A stretch of 64,000 nt of DNA from Chitinophagaceae bacterium (GTDB lineage Bacteria; Bacteroidota; Bacteroidia; Chitinophagales; Chitinophagaceae), in NCBI GenBank assembly GCA_947459295.1, contig CANHCY010000003.1, positions 32,371-96,370 on the forward strand. The letters are read 5' to 3'. Positions 47,759 to 57,657 of this stretch are shown in pieces (the first letter of the stretch is position 1; the number at the start of each line of letters is the position of its first letter). Below the pieces are notes generated by a model that was not told the origin of the DNA, did not search any database, and was given only the letters and a program-made list of their open reading frames with translations. Position numbers and translations under genes: made by a program.

Positions 47759-48955
47759 TTATTTTATAAGACCCGGATATACTTTTAATGCTGCTTCTAG
47801 ACAGTCCATTGCTTTATTGATGTCTTCCAAATTTAAAACATAGGCAAGCCTTACTTCTTGTTTACCAAGTCCTGGCGTGCCATAAAATCCTGTAGCAGGT
47901 GCTAGCATGACTGTTTGGTTTTCAAAAGCAAAGTCTTCAAGTAACCACTGACAAAATGTATCAGCATCGTCTATAGGTAATTTAGCTATGGCATAAAAAG
48001 CGCCGCCCGGATTCGGACAAAAAACGCCTTCCATTGCATTTAATCTTGTAACAATCAAATCTCTTCTTGATTTGTATTCGGCCTTGGTATCATCAAAATA
48101 ATTGGCAGGCAAATCAATGGCAGCTTCACCAGCAATTTGCGCAAAACTTGGTGGGCTTAAACGGGCCTGCGCAAATTTCATGGTAGCGTCAAGTAACGCT
48201 TGGTTTTTAGTAATAAAAGCGCCAATTCGACCACCGCATGCACTGTATCTTTTACTGATGGTATCCATGATCACAACATGATCATCAACGCCCGTTAAAT
48301 GTAGTGCACTAATTTGCGTACCCTCATAACAAAACTCTCTGTAGGCTTCGTCAGAAAATAAATACAAGTTGTGTTTTAGAATAATATTTTTTAGTTGCTC
48401 CATTTCGGCAGCACTATATAAATAACCAGTTGGATTGTTAGGATTACAAATTACAATGGCTTTGGTGCGCGGCGTAATTTTTGCCTCAATGTCTTCGATA
48501 GGAGGTAGTGCAAAACCGTTTTCGATATATGAAGTAATAGGCACTACGGTAACGCCAGCTTCCACTGCAAACCCGTTGTAGTTGGCATAAAAAGGTTCTG
48601 GGATAATTACTTCATCGCCAGCATCAAGGCATGCCATAAAGCCAAACAAAATGGCTTCACTACCCCCCGTGGTAATAATGATTTGTTTTTCGTTGACATC
48701 AATGCCAACAGTTTTATAGTAACCCACTAATTTTTTGCGGTAACTTTCATTGCCTGCACTATGGCTATATTCTAGCACTTTAAAATCACTATGTCTTACC
48801 GCATCGAGCACCATTTTAGGTGTTTCGATATCTGGCTGACCAATATTAAGGTGGTATACTTTAGTGCCTCTTTTTTTTGCAGCTTCTGCAAAGGGAACTA
48901 GTTTTCTGATTGGTGAGGCTGGCATGTCTATGCCACGTTTGCTGATTTGTAACAT
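47759..48955 (-). CDS. PLP-dependent class I aminotransferase (aspartate aminotransferase-like)
   Basis: YHLNIGQPDIETPKMVLDAV; ITTGGSEAILFGFMA; ICNPNNPTGYLYS; SDEAYREFCYEG; DTISKRYSACGGRIG; VRLAYVL. Confidence 0.93.
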   Translation of the reverse strand: MLQISKRGIDMPASPIRKLVPFAEAAKKRGTKVYHLNIGQPDIETPKMVLDAVRHSDFKVLEYSHSAGNESYRKKLVGYYKTVGIDVNEKQIIITTGGSEAILFGFMACLDAGDEVIIPEPFYANYNGFAVEAGVTVVPITSYIENGFALPPIEDIEAKITPRTKAIVICNPNNPTGYLYSAAEMEQLKNIILKHNLYLFSDEAYREFCYEGTQISALHLTGVDDHVVIMDTISKRYSACGGRIGAFITKNQALLDATMKFAQARLSPPSFAQIAGEAAIDLPANYFDDTKAEYKSRRDLIVTRLNAMEGVFCPNPGGAFYAIAKLPIDDADTFCQWLLEDFAFENQTVMLAPATGFYGTPGLGKQEVRLAYVLNLEDINKAMDCLEAALKVYPGLIK

Positions 48956-48990
48956 GTTGCAAATATAAGTTTACAATTTGAGGCAGGGGC

Positions 48991-49020
48991 AAAAAAAACC
49001 AGCCTCCGAAGGAGGCTGGT
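48991..49020 (-). terminator. Intrinsic terminator of the DUF1573 gene
   Basis: ACCAGCCTCC gaa GGAGGCTGGT preceded on the + strand by A-tract; on the minus strand ACCAGCCTCC-TTC-GGAGGCTGGT-TTTTTTT, with a C(UUCG)G-type loop. Confidence 0.92.
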
Positions 49021-49045
49021 AAGATCATTATCAGAATCTTAACAA

Positions 49046-49423
49046 TTATTTTTTAGGAGCAACAACCTCTCCATTAATGGTTAAGATGATTGGCTCGGCA
49101 ACACCTACTAATTTAACAGTAACACGCTTCGTAAAATTACCCATGCTAGCCGCATTGTAAGTTACTTTAACAGTGCTTGATTTGCCAGGTAAAATTGGCT
49201 CTTTAGTTACCTCAGGAGTGGTACAACCACACTCAGCGGTGCAATATTCAACAACTGCTGGCTTTGCACCTGTGTTTTTAAAGGTAAAAACGTGGGTTAC
49301 TGGAGTGCCTTGAGCAATTTTTCCAAAATTAAATGAGCCTGCTTCAAATTTAATGTCTTGTTGCGCAAATACGCTGATTGAGACAGTGATAGCTAATAAA
49401 GTAAGTGCTAAAATCTTTTTCAT
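49046..49423 (-). CDS. DUF1573 secreted protein
   Basis: Signal peptide; IKFEAGSFNFGKIAQGTPVTHVFTFKNTGAKPAVVEYCTAECGCTTPEVTKEPILPGKS. Confidence 0.92.
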   Translation of the reverse strand: MKKILALTLLAITVSISVFAQQDIKFEAGSFNFGKIAQGTPVTHVFTFKNTGAKPAVVEYCTAECGCTTPEVTKEPILPGKSSTVKVTYNAASMGNFTKRVTVKLVGVAEPIILTINGEVVAPKK

Positions 49424-49602
49424 ATAAGTGCTTTGTTTAAAGTACCCTGTAAAAGTATCATATATAGTTCAAATTTGTAACAAAAAGGCCTTAAAAAAAG
49501 GCTAAATCGCTAAAAAAAGGGGGTTGTTAAGGGTAGTTTAGATTTATCCCCAAATTCAAGAACACCCCTTTTGTATTGGGTCCCGAATGCTATTTTTGTG
49601 CC

Positions 49603-51987
49603 ATGGAATTAATTGCTTCGCCAGCGCCCCAAACCGATATGTTATCCTTTGAAGGATTTCGTAATACGGTGATTCAGGATTATAAAATTTCGCTCATTAG
49701 CAGGGAAGTTAGTTTGCTGGGTAGAAGAGAAGTGCTTACAGGTAAAGCCAAGTTTGGCATTTTTGGTGATGGTAAAGAAGTAGCGCAAGTAGCACTCGCA
49801 AAATATTTTAAAAACGGCGATTTCAGATCTGGTTATTACAGAGATCAAACTTTTATGTTTGCGGCTGGTATTGCAAGTGTAGAACAATATTTTTCTCAAT
49901 TATTTGCAGACCCTGATGGCAACCATGATATTTTTTGCGCAGGTCGACAAATGAGTTCTCATTTTGTAACACCAACTGTCGATAAAAATGGCAACTGGCT
50001 CGATGTAGTCAATCAAAAAAATTCCTCTGCCGACATGGCGCCTACAGCAGGTCAAATGCCGCGTGCAGTAGGACTTGCATTTGCATCTAAATGTTTTAGA
50101 CAAGCGCAAGAAAAAAATAATGCCTTACATACAAATTTGAGTAACCATGGTAACGAAATTTGTTTTTGTACCATTGGTGACGCAAGTACGTCGGAAGGTC
50201 ATTTTTGGGAATCCATGAACGCCGCTGCTGTATTACAAATTCCATTAGCGGTTTTTGTATGGGATGATGGTTATGGCATTTCTGTCCCTAAAAATTTACA
50301 AACAACAAAAAGTTCAATTTCTGATGCGCTTGCTGGCATGCAAAAATTAGCAGACACCAATGGTATCGAAATATACAAAGTGAAGGCTTGGGATTATGCC
50401 GGTATGTGTGAAGTATTTGAAGAGGGCTTACAAAAAATTAGAGATACGCACACGCCTGCACTTTTTCATATCGAAGAGGTAACGCAGCCGCAGGGCCATT
50501 CTACAAGTGGCAGCCACGAGCGGTATAAATCAGCAGAGCGGTTAGAGTGGGAAAAAAATTGGGATTGCATTATCAAAATGCGTGAGTGGATGTTAGATGC
50601 TGGTCTTGCAACCATTACCGAGTTAAATAATGTTGAGGTTGAAGCAAAAGAATTTGTGAAAGAGGCAAAAGCAAATGCATGGGAGAAATTTATTGGACCT
50701 ATTAAAAAACAGGCCGAGCAAGCGGTTCAAATGATTGGTGGCTTGCAAGTGATGACTCCTGCAGTGCAGCAAATAGTTGCAGAACTAACGGCAAATAAAG
50801 AACCACTTAGACGCGATGTTTTAAAAGCACTTGCTAAAGTTAGCGAAGCAGCTGCTGGTGTTAAGGGTGTCGAAAAAGTAACGCAGTATGCGGCGCAGTT
50901 AAAAAATGAAGCAGCTGGATTATTTAATACTTACTTATACAACGAAGGTCCAAAATCGGCACTTCGAGTATCTACTGTTTCGGCTACATATGCCCCTGAT
51001 GCACCCACTGTAAATGCCTACGAAGTACTCAATAAATATTTTGATGCACTATTTGCTAGCAATCCTAAAGTGTATGCTTTTGGTGAAGACGTTGGCTATA
51101 TAGGTGACGTAAATCAGGGTTTTGCTGGCCTACAAGAAAAGCATGGTGCTGACCGTATTTCTGATACCGGCATTAGAGAGCTTACCATTGTAGGACAAGC
51201 CGTGGGTATGGCTGTTAGAGGTTTAAGACCCATAGCTGAAATTCAATATCTCGACTATTTGCTCTATGGTTTACAGCCTTTAAGTGATGATGTTGCTACT
51301 ACGCATTATAGAACCAATGGTCAACAAAGTTGTCCTGTTATTATTAGAACAAGAGGGCATAGACTAGAAGGAATTTGGCATAGTGGATCACCCATGGGGA
51401 TGATTGTAAATGCACTCCGAGGCATGTATGTTTGTGTGCCGCGTAATATGGTGCAAGCGGCTGGTATGTACAATACACTTCTACAATCTAACGACCCGGC
51501 TATTGTAATTGAGTGCTTAAATGGGTACCGACTCAAAGAAAAATTACCTAATAATTTACTTGAATTTTCTGTGCCATTAGGCATTCCAGAAATCATCAAC
51601 GAAGGAAGCGATATTACCATTGTTTCTTATGGTTCTACACTGCGTATTATTGAAGAGGCGATTGTTCGTTTAGCGCATGAAGGAATTTCGGTAGAGCTTG
51701 TTGACGTTCAAACATTACTTCCTTTTGATATCCATCATAGCATTGTAAAATCCTTGCAAAAAACAAACCGCATTTTATTTGTAGATGAAGATGTGCCAGG
51801 TGGCGCTACTGCATATATGTTTACGCAGGTTATGGAAGAGCAAGGTGGATACAAGTGGTTAGACGCAAGTCCTAGAACCCTTGCTGCAAAAGCGCATAGG
51901 CCAGGTTACGGTAGTGATGGTGATTACTTTAGTAAGCCCAACACCGAAGATGTGATTGAAGCTGTGAGAGCTGTTATGGCAGAATAA
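49603..51987 (+). CDS. Alpha-ketoacid dehydrogenase E1, alpha and beta subunits fused (2-oxoisovalerate dehydrogenase type)
   Basis: Alpha half: SSADMAPTAGQMPRAVGLAFA, TIGDASTSEGHFWESMNAAAVLQIPLAVFVWDDGYGISVP. Beta half: VYAFGEDVGYIGDVNQGFAGLQEKHGADRISDTGIRELTIVGQAVGMA, VELVDVQTLLPFD, DEDVPGGATAYM. Start MELIASP at 49603. Confidence 0.93.
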   Translation: MELIASPAPQTDMLSFEGFRNTVIQDYKISLISREVSLLGRREVLTGKAKFGIFGDGKEVAQVALAKYFKNGDFRSGYYRDQTFMFAAGIASVEQYFSQLFADPDGNHDIFCAGRQMSSHFVTPTVDKNGNWLDVVNQKNSSADMAPTAGQMPRAVGLAFASKCFRQAQEKNNALHTNLSNHGNEICFCTIGDASTSEGHFWESMNAAAVLQIPLAVFVWDDGYGISVPKNLQTTKSSISDALAGMQKLADTNGIEIYKVKAWDYAGMCEVFEEGLQKIRDTHTPALFHIEEVTQPQGHSTSGSHERYKSAERLEWEKNWDCIIKMREWMLDAGLATITELNNVEVEAKEFVKEAKANAWEKFIGPIKKQAEQAVQMIGGLQVMTPAVQQIVAELTANKEPLRRDVLKALAKVSEAAAGVKGVEKVTQYAAQLKNEAAGLFNTYLYNEGPKSALRVSTVSATYAPDAPTVNAYEVLNKYFDALFASNPKVYAFGEDVGYIGDVNQGFAGLQEKHGADRISDTGIRELTIVGQAVGMAVRGLRPIAEIQYLDYLLYGLQPLSDDVATTHYRTNGQQSCPVIIRTRGHRLEGIWHSGSPMGMIVNALRGMYVCVPRNMVQAAGMYNTLLQSNDPAIVIECLNGYRLKEKLPNNLLEFSVPLGIPEIINEGSDITIVSYGSTLRIIEEAIVRLAHEGISVELVDVQTLLPFDIHHSIVKSLQKTNRILFVDEDVPGGATAYMFTQVMEEQGGYKWLDASPRTLAAKAHRPGYGSDGDYFSKPNTEDVIEAVRAVMAE

Positions 51988-52006
51988 ATAGGGGTAAGTA
52001 ATTTAT

Positions 52007-52729
52007 TTATCCCATATTATGGAAAACCTTATTCACGTCTTCGTCTTCTTCTAGCCTCTCAATTAATTTACTAATATCTTCTGCTTGTTCGTCAGTAACA
52101 GGAACAGTTGTTGATGGAATCCATTCAAACTCGGCGCTGATAACGTTTAACTTTTTTGCCTCTAATTCTTTTTGCAAGTTGCCAAAATCAGTAAATGCAC
52201 ATCTTAAGACAATAATTGGATTTCCATTATCGTCGTTGCTATCTCCAAGTTCATCAAGGCCATGATCAATGAGTTCTAATTCTAAATCGTCCATCACAAT
52301 ACCTTCGGGACTTAGTTTAAACACACCCATTTTTTTAAATTGAAAACTTACGCTTCCGCTATTCCCCATCGATCCACCACCTTTATTAAAATGACTTTTA
52401 ACATTGGCTACCGTTCTTACATGGTTGTCCGTTGCTGTTTCAACAAGTAAGGCTACACCATGAGGCGCGTAACCTTCATATAGGATTTCTTCGTAGTTAG
52501 AAGTGTCTTTACCCATGGCGCGCTTAATAGCTGCTTCCACTCTGTCTTTTGGCATACCAGCACTACGGGCATTTTGATAACATCTTCTTAAAGCAGGGTT
52601 GTCATCGGGGTTGGGGCCGCCTGATTTTACTGCAATTACAATTTCTTTACCGATACGGGTAAATTGTTTTGCCATGCGGTCAAAACGCTTGAACATGGTT
52701 GCTTTACGAACTTCAAAAATCCTTCCCAT
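52007..52729 (-). CDS. YebC/PmpR-family (TACO1) protein
   Basis: [90 protein letters not shown]. Confidence 0.95.
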   Translation of the reverse strand: MGRIFEVRKATMFKRFDRMAKQFTRIGKEIVIAVKSGGPNPDDNPALRRCYQNARSAGMPKDRVEAAIKRAMGKDTSNYEEILYEGYAPHGVALLVETATDNHVRTVANVKSHFNKGGGSMGNSGSVSFQFKKMGVFKLSPEGIVMDDLELELIDHGLDELGDSNDDNGNPIIVLRCAFTDFGNLQKELEAKKLNVISAEFEWIPSTTVPVTDEQAEDISKLIERLEEDEDVNKVFHNMG

Positions 52730-52760
52730 AGTGATTGTTTAAGAGTTGCAAAAATACGGC

Positions 52761-52797
52761 AAAAAAAATAGTCCCGAAGGTCGGGACTATTTTTTTT
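52761..52797 (-). terminator. Intrinsic terminator downstream of the APC permease gene
   Basis: AAAAAAATAGTCCCGA agg TCGGGACTATTTTTTT, perfect stem with flanking A/T tracts. Confidence 0.9.
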
Positions 52798-52815
52798 AAA
52801 TATATAAGTAAAGGG

Positions 52816-54306
52816 TTAGTTTAACTTACTGTGTTTGCGGCTGTATACAAAGTATACAACTAGGCCTAAAATCATCCAGCCAAATGCTACTTTAAGTGTT
52901 TGTGCATCAAGTGCAAAAATCATTGCCAAGCATATCACAGCACCTAAAATTGGAACGAGTGGTACAAGTGGGGTTTTAAATGGTCTTTCCATTTCTGGAG
53001 ACTTAACACGTAATATCCATATGCCCGCACTTACAAGTACGAAGGCAAATAAGGTACCAAATGAGGTTAAATCACCGGCAACACTTCCTGGTACAAAAGC
53101 TGCAAAACCGCCTACAAATGCAAATAAGATCCAGTTAGATTTGTACGGCGTGCGGTATTTAGGGTGAAGGTCAGAAAATACTTTAGGTAATAAGCCATCG
53201 TTTGCCATTGAAAAGAACACACGAGATTGACCCATTAACATGACAAGAATTACCGAGCTAAAGCCCGCTAAAATTGCAACGGTAACTGCTGTTGCCAACC
53301 ATCCGTAGCCAGTCATATAATTTGAAATAGCGTAGGCAACAGAAGCTTCACGACCTTTTAAAGGATCCACAAAGTCTTTCCAGTTTGCAACACCCGTTAA
53401 TACGTGTCCAAATAAGATGTATAAAATAGTACATACTACAAGTGATCCTAAAATACCGATAGGCATATCTCTTTTAGGATTTTTTGCTTCTTGTGCTGCA
53501 GTAGACACCGCGTCAAAACCAATAAAAGCAAAAAACACAATAGCGGCACCGCCTAATACGCCACCCCAACCATGCTTAAACACACCTGAGTAATCAGCAA
53601 CAATTTTACCTGATGCATCTAGTAGAGGAGGTTGGTCTGCAGGAATAAAATAAGGGGTATGGTTTTCAGGTTTAATAAACTGCCAACCTAAAACAATAAA
53701 TATAATTACAATCGCTACTTTAATAAAAACGATAACCGCATTAACGATTGCCGATTCTTGGGTTCCTTTAATAAGTAAAAGCGTAAGTAATAATAAGATC
53801 ACTAAAGATGGTGCATTCATGATACCGTGGTGAATAACGCCTGCAGTATCGGTGACACTTTCAAAGGGGGAGTGGCTCCACTCATAGGGTATACTTCCTC
53901 CTAGCAGCTTATTTAAATATTCACTCCAAGCAATAGAAACAGTAGCTGCTCCTAATGCATATTCCATAATTAATGCCCAACCAATAATCCATGCTACCGT
54001 TTCTCCCATAGTTACATAAGAGTATGCATATGCACTACCTGAAATAGGAATCATGGCAGCAAATTCTGCGTAACATAAACCTGCAAAGGCACAACCAATA
54101 GCGGCTATAATAAATGATAATGTAACGGCTGGTCCAGCGGCTTGGCCTGCAGCAGCAGCTGTTCTTACAAATAAACCTGCTCCAATAATAGCACCAACGC
54201 CAAGTGCAACAAGGTTACCTGCACCGAGGGTGCGTTTAAGGCCCTTACCGCCATCTTCTGCTTGAGCTAGCATTAACGACAAATCCTTTTTTCTGAATAA
54301 ACTCAT
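52816..54306 (-). CDS. APC-family amino acid permease (cationic amino acid transporter-like)
   Basis: LGAGNLVALGVGAIIGAGLFVRTAAAAGQAAGPAVTLSFIIAAIGCAFAGLCYAEFAAMIPISGSAYAYSYVTMGE; FFAFIGFDAVSTAAQEAKNPKRDMPIGI. Confidence 0.95.
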   Translation of the reverse strand: MSLFRKKDLSLMLAQAEDGGKGLKRTLGAGNLVALGVGAIIGAGLFVRTAAAAGQAAGPAVTLSFIIAAIGCAFAGLCYAEFAAMIPISGSAYAYSYVTMGETVAWIIGWALIMEYALGAATVSIAWSEYLNKLLGGSIPYEWSHSPFESVTDTAGVIHHGIMNAPSLVILLLLTLLLIKGTQESAIVNAVIVFIKVAIVIIFIVLGWQFIKPENHTPYFIPADQPPLLDASGKIVADYSGVFKHGWGGVLGGAAIVFFAFIGFDAVSTAAQEAKNPKRDMPIGILGSLVVCTILYILFGHVLTGVANWKDFVDPLKGREASVAYAISNYMTGYGWLATAVTVAILAGFSSVILVMLMGQSRVFFSMANDGLLPKVFSDLHPKYRTPYKSNWILFAFVGGFAAFVPGSVAGDLTSFGTLFAFVLVSAGIWILRVKSPEMERPFKTPLVPLVPILGAVICLAMIFALDAQTLKVAFGWMILGLVVYFVYSRKHSKLN

Positions 54307-54451
54307 AATTTTTGGGTTTGATTTCTAATCAATTGATGTCGAAAAATAGTACTTTTTTCTCAAAACCACCCTTGTTTTTTACAAAAATCATGAACCGGCT
54401 GCCTGCCTTTTTTTAGGACTTAAGTCTTATATTGCAATACTTATATACCTT

Positions 54452-55705
54452 ATGAAAAAATCTAATAAATTAACCCTCTACATTGTTATTGCAATGATTG
54501 CTGGGGTCATTCTTGGTTATTTTGTGCATCAAAATAGTGAGCCTGCGTTTATTCAATCTTTCTCTAAAAATTTAAAGCTACTCACCACCATATTTTTAAG
54601 GCTGGTTCAAATGATTATTGCACCGCTTGTTTTTTCTACCCTTGTTGTTGGTATTGCCAAGCTCGGCGATTTAAAAACGGTAGGTCGTGTTGGAGGCAAA
54701 GCGTTACTATGGTTTTTAACAGCTTCGCTTGTTAGTTTGCTGATTGGACTTGTGCTCGTTAATATATTTCAGCCAGGTGCGGGTATAAATTTAAGCAATG
54801 CCGATATGAGTGGCGCGCAAGACCTTGTGGGTAAAACGCAGGAGTTTAGCATACAAAAATTTATAGAACACGTATTTCCTAAAAGCGTTGTTGATGCAAT
54901 GGCCAATAATGAAATTTTACAACTTGTTATTTTCAGCATCTTTTTTGGTGTTGCCACCGCTTCCATGGGTGAAAAAGCAAACGTTGTAGTTAAAGCACTA
55001 GACGCTGTAGCGCATATTATTTTGAAGATGGTGGGCTACGTCATGAATTTTGCACCACTGGGCGTGTTTGGTGCAATCACTGCAGTGATAGCGACCAAAG
55101 GACTTGACGTATTTGTTTTTTACGGAAAATATCTACTCTATTTTATTATGGGTATCGCTACTTTATGGGCCGTACTTTTAACGGTTGGATTTTTAATTTT
55201 AGGGAAGCGTTTACCAGGACTATTAAAAGCAATTTTCCCGCCACTTATTATTGCATTTAGTACCACCAGTAGTGAAGCGGTGTTTCCTAAATTAACCGAA
55301 GAGTTAGAAAAATTTGGTTGCAAAGACAAAATTGTTTCTTTCATATTACCACTTGGTTATTCCTTTAATTTAGATGGGAGTATGATGTATATGACATTTG
55401 CAAGCCTTGCTATTGCGCAGGCGTATGGTATTCATATCGATATAGGTACGCAGCTTACCATGCTTATTGTACTCATGCTTACCAGTAAAGGTATTGCCGG
55501 CGTACCTCGTGCATCACTAGTGGTGGTTACGGCTACCTGTGCCATGTTTAATATTCCGCCAGAAGGCATTGCACTTATTTTACCGATCGATCATTTCTGT
55601 GACATGTTTAGAACCGCTACCAATGTGCTAGGTAATGCACTTGCAACAAGTGCAGTTAGTAAATGGGAGGGTTCTTTAGAAAATCCAACAGAAGTTGTTG
55701 CGTAA
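54452..55705 (+). CDS. Dicarboxylate/amino acid:cation (DAACS) symporter
   Basis: KLLTTIFLRLVQMIIAPLVFSTLVVGIAKLGD; AFSTTSSEAVFPKLTEELEKFG; FILPLGYSFNLDGSMMYMTFA; LILPIDHFCDMFRTATNVLGNALA. Confidence 0.95.
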   Translation: MKKSNKLTLYIVIAMIAGVILGYFVHQNSEPAFIQSFSKNLKLLTTIFLRLVQMIIAPLVFSTLVVGIAKLGDLKTVGRVGGKALLWFLTASLVSLLIGLVLVNIFQPGAGINLSNADMSGAQDLVGKTQEFSIQKFIEHVFPKSVVDAMANNEILQLVIFSIFFGVATASMGEKANVVVKALDAVAHIILKMVGYVMNFAPLGVFGAITAVIATKGLDVFVFYGKYLLYFIMGIATLWAVLLTVGFLILGKRLPGLLKAIFPPLIIAFSTTSSEAVFPKLTEELEKFGCKDKIVSFILPLGYSFNLDGSMMYMTFASLAIAQAYGIHIDIGTQLTMLIVLMLTSKGIAGVPRASLVVVTATCAMFNIPPEGIALILPIDHFCDMFRTATNVLGNALATSAVSKWEGSLENPTEVVA

Positions 55706-55726
55706 ATAAAAGATTAAATAATTACC

Positions 55727-56398
55727 ATGTTTTTATTAGAAGCTTTTCATTGGAGTCAATTATTACAACCTCAATTTTATATTGAGCATGGCGGTCTTTG
55801 GCTAATATTATTAGTTGTATTTGCAGAAACCGGACTCTTCGCAGGATTTTTTTTACCGGGTGATAGTTTGCTTTTTGTTGCGGGTATTTATAGTACCAAT
55901 TTAGCTGCAGAACTTTGGTCGACAGGCAATGAGTTTACTGATTTATTTTTACTGATGGGCCTAATTGCGGCAGCAGGTATTGCAGGTAACGCAACAGGCT
56001 ATTGGTTTGGTAAAAAAGTAGGTCCAGCTATGTTTAACTGGAAAGAAAATTTATTGTTTAAACGAAAATATTTAATTCAAGCACAGGAATTTTATAATAA
56101 GCATGGCGGCGGTGCCATTATTGTGGCAAGGTTTATCCCTATTGTAAGAACCTTTGCACCTATTGTTGCTGGTATTGTAGGGATGGATCAAAAAAAGTTT
56201 GTCAGCTTTAATGTTATTGGATCCATTGCTTGGGTATTTAGCATGTTATTTTCTGGTCACTTTTTACAGAAATGGATTTTAAGTGAGTTTGGTTTTGATT
56301 TAAAAAATCATTTAGAAATAATTGTACTAGGCATCGTATTTTTTACAACAGCACCTGTTATTATCAAACTCTTTTTTGGAAAATCAAATAAGGCTTAG
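55727..56398 (+). CDS. DedA/VTT-family membrane protein
   Basis: FAETGLFAGFFLPGDSLLFVAGIY; GNATGYWFGKKVGPAMF; HGGGAIIVARFIPIVRTFAPIVAGIVGMDQKKFVSFNVIGSIAWV. Confidence 0.95.
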   Translation: MFLLEAFHWSQLLQPQFYIEHGGLWLILLVVFAETGLFAGFFLPGDSLLFVAGIYSTNLAAELWSTGNEFTDLFLLMGLIAAAGIAGNATGYWFGKKVGPAMFNWKENLLFKRKYLIQAQEFYNKHGGGAIIVARFIPIVRTFAPIVAGIVGMDQKKFVSFNVIGSIAWVFSMLFSGHFLQKWILSEFGFDLKNHLEIIVLGIVFFTTAPVIIKLFFGKSNKA

Positions 56399-56400
56399 TT

Positions 56401-57642
56401 ATGGACGTAACTGAAAAAAAGATATCTATATTTTCGCTTCCAGTAATTGTAGCGGCGCTCGGTTATTTTGTTGACATCTACGATTTGCTCCTGTTTACGA
56501 TTGTTAAAAAAACAAGTATGCTAGGTGTTGGTTCTACAGAAGCAACATTGCTGGTAGACAGTACGCGTGTTATCAATTGGCAAATGACCGGCCTTTTATT
56601 AGGTGGCATTATTTGGGGTGTGCTGGCCGATAAAAAAGGAAGATTGAGTGTACTTTTTGGTTCTATCATTTTATACTCTACGGCAAATTTTGCTACTGGG
56701 TTTGTAACAACTGTAGATCAATATGCTTGGGCTCGTTTTATTGGTGGGCTTGGCCTTGCCGGTGAGCTTGGTGCTGGTATTACGCTTGTAAGTGAACTTC
56801 TACCTAAAAATAAAAGAGGCGTTGGTACTTCGCTGGTGGCGGGTATTGGACTCTTTGGTGCAGTGGCCGCTTACTTTACGTATCAGTACACGCAAGACTG
56901 GCGTCTATGTTATAAAATAGGTGGGGTGCTTGGTATTTGTTTGTTGTTACTGCGTGTTAAGGTAGCTGAGTCAGGCATGTTTGCTGCAGCAAAAGCCTCG
57001 GAAGTCGTAAAAGGAAATTTTTTCATGCTCATTAATAATGGCAAGCGCTTTAAAAAATATTTTGTTGCCATTTTAATAGGCTTACCAACCTGGTATGTGA
57101 TTGGAATATTGCTTAACCAAAGTGATCGTTTTGGTAAAGCCATGTTTAATAGTACCACTATCGATTCAGGTAGGGCCATCATGTTTGGTTATGTGGGTAT
57201 CGCCGTTGGTGATATTTTAATTGGACTAGTAAGTCAGTATTTTAAGAGTCGTAAAAAAGCACTCCTTTTATTTTATGGCTTTACACTTGTTGGTTTGATC
57301 TTTTATTTTAGTGGGTTAAACAATTCTGATACCACCATGTACGCTATTGCATTATGGCTTGGATTTAGTACTGGATTTTGGGCCATCTTTGTTACCATGG
57401 GTGCCGAGCAGTTTGGCACTAATTTACGTGCAACGGCTGCCACAACTATCCCTAATATGGTGCGTGGCGCGCTTCCATTGATTAATATGCTCTTTTTAGA
57501 TTTGTTTCAAAAATCTTGGCACTGGTCTATTGTGTATAGTGCTATTGTTACGGGTATCATTGTTATGTGTGTAGCTTTTACAGCCTATGCTTTTACCGAA
57601 GAAACATTCCATAAAGATTTAGATTATATGGAACTAGACTAA
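56401..57642 (+). CDS. MFS transporter (substrate unknown)
   Basis: YFVDIYDLLLFTIV; GGIIWGVLADKKGRLSVLFGSI; RFIGGLGLAGELGAGITLVSELLPKNKRG. Confidence 0.9.
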   Translation: MDVTEKKISIFSLPVIVAALGYFVDIYDLLLFTIVKKTSMLGVGSTEATLLVDSTRVINWQMTGLLLGGIIWGVLADKKGRLSVLFGSIILYSTANFATGFVTTVDQYAWARFIGGLGLAGELGAGITLVSELLPKNKRGVGTSLVAGIGLFGAVAAYFTYQYTQDWRLCYKIGGVLGICLLLLRVKVAESGMFAAAKASEVVKGNFFMLINNGKRFKKYFVAILIGLPTWYVIGILLNQSDRFGKAMFNSTTIDSGRAIMFGYVGIAVGDILIGLVSQYFKSRKKALLLFYGFTLVGLIFYFSGLNNSDTTMYAIALWLGFSTGFWAIFVTMGAEQFGTNLRATAATTIPNMVRGALPLINMLFLDLFQKSWHWSIVYSAIVTGIIVMCVAFTAYAFTEETFHKDLDYMELD

Positions 57643-57657
57643 TCTAATATTCCTTCA

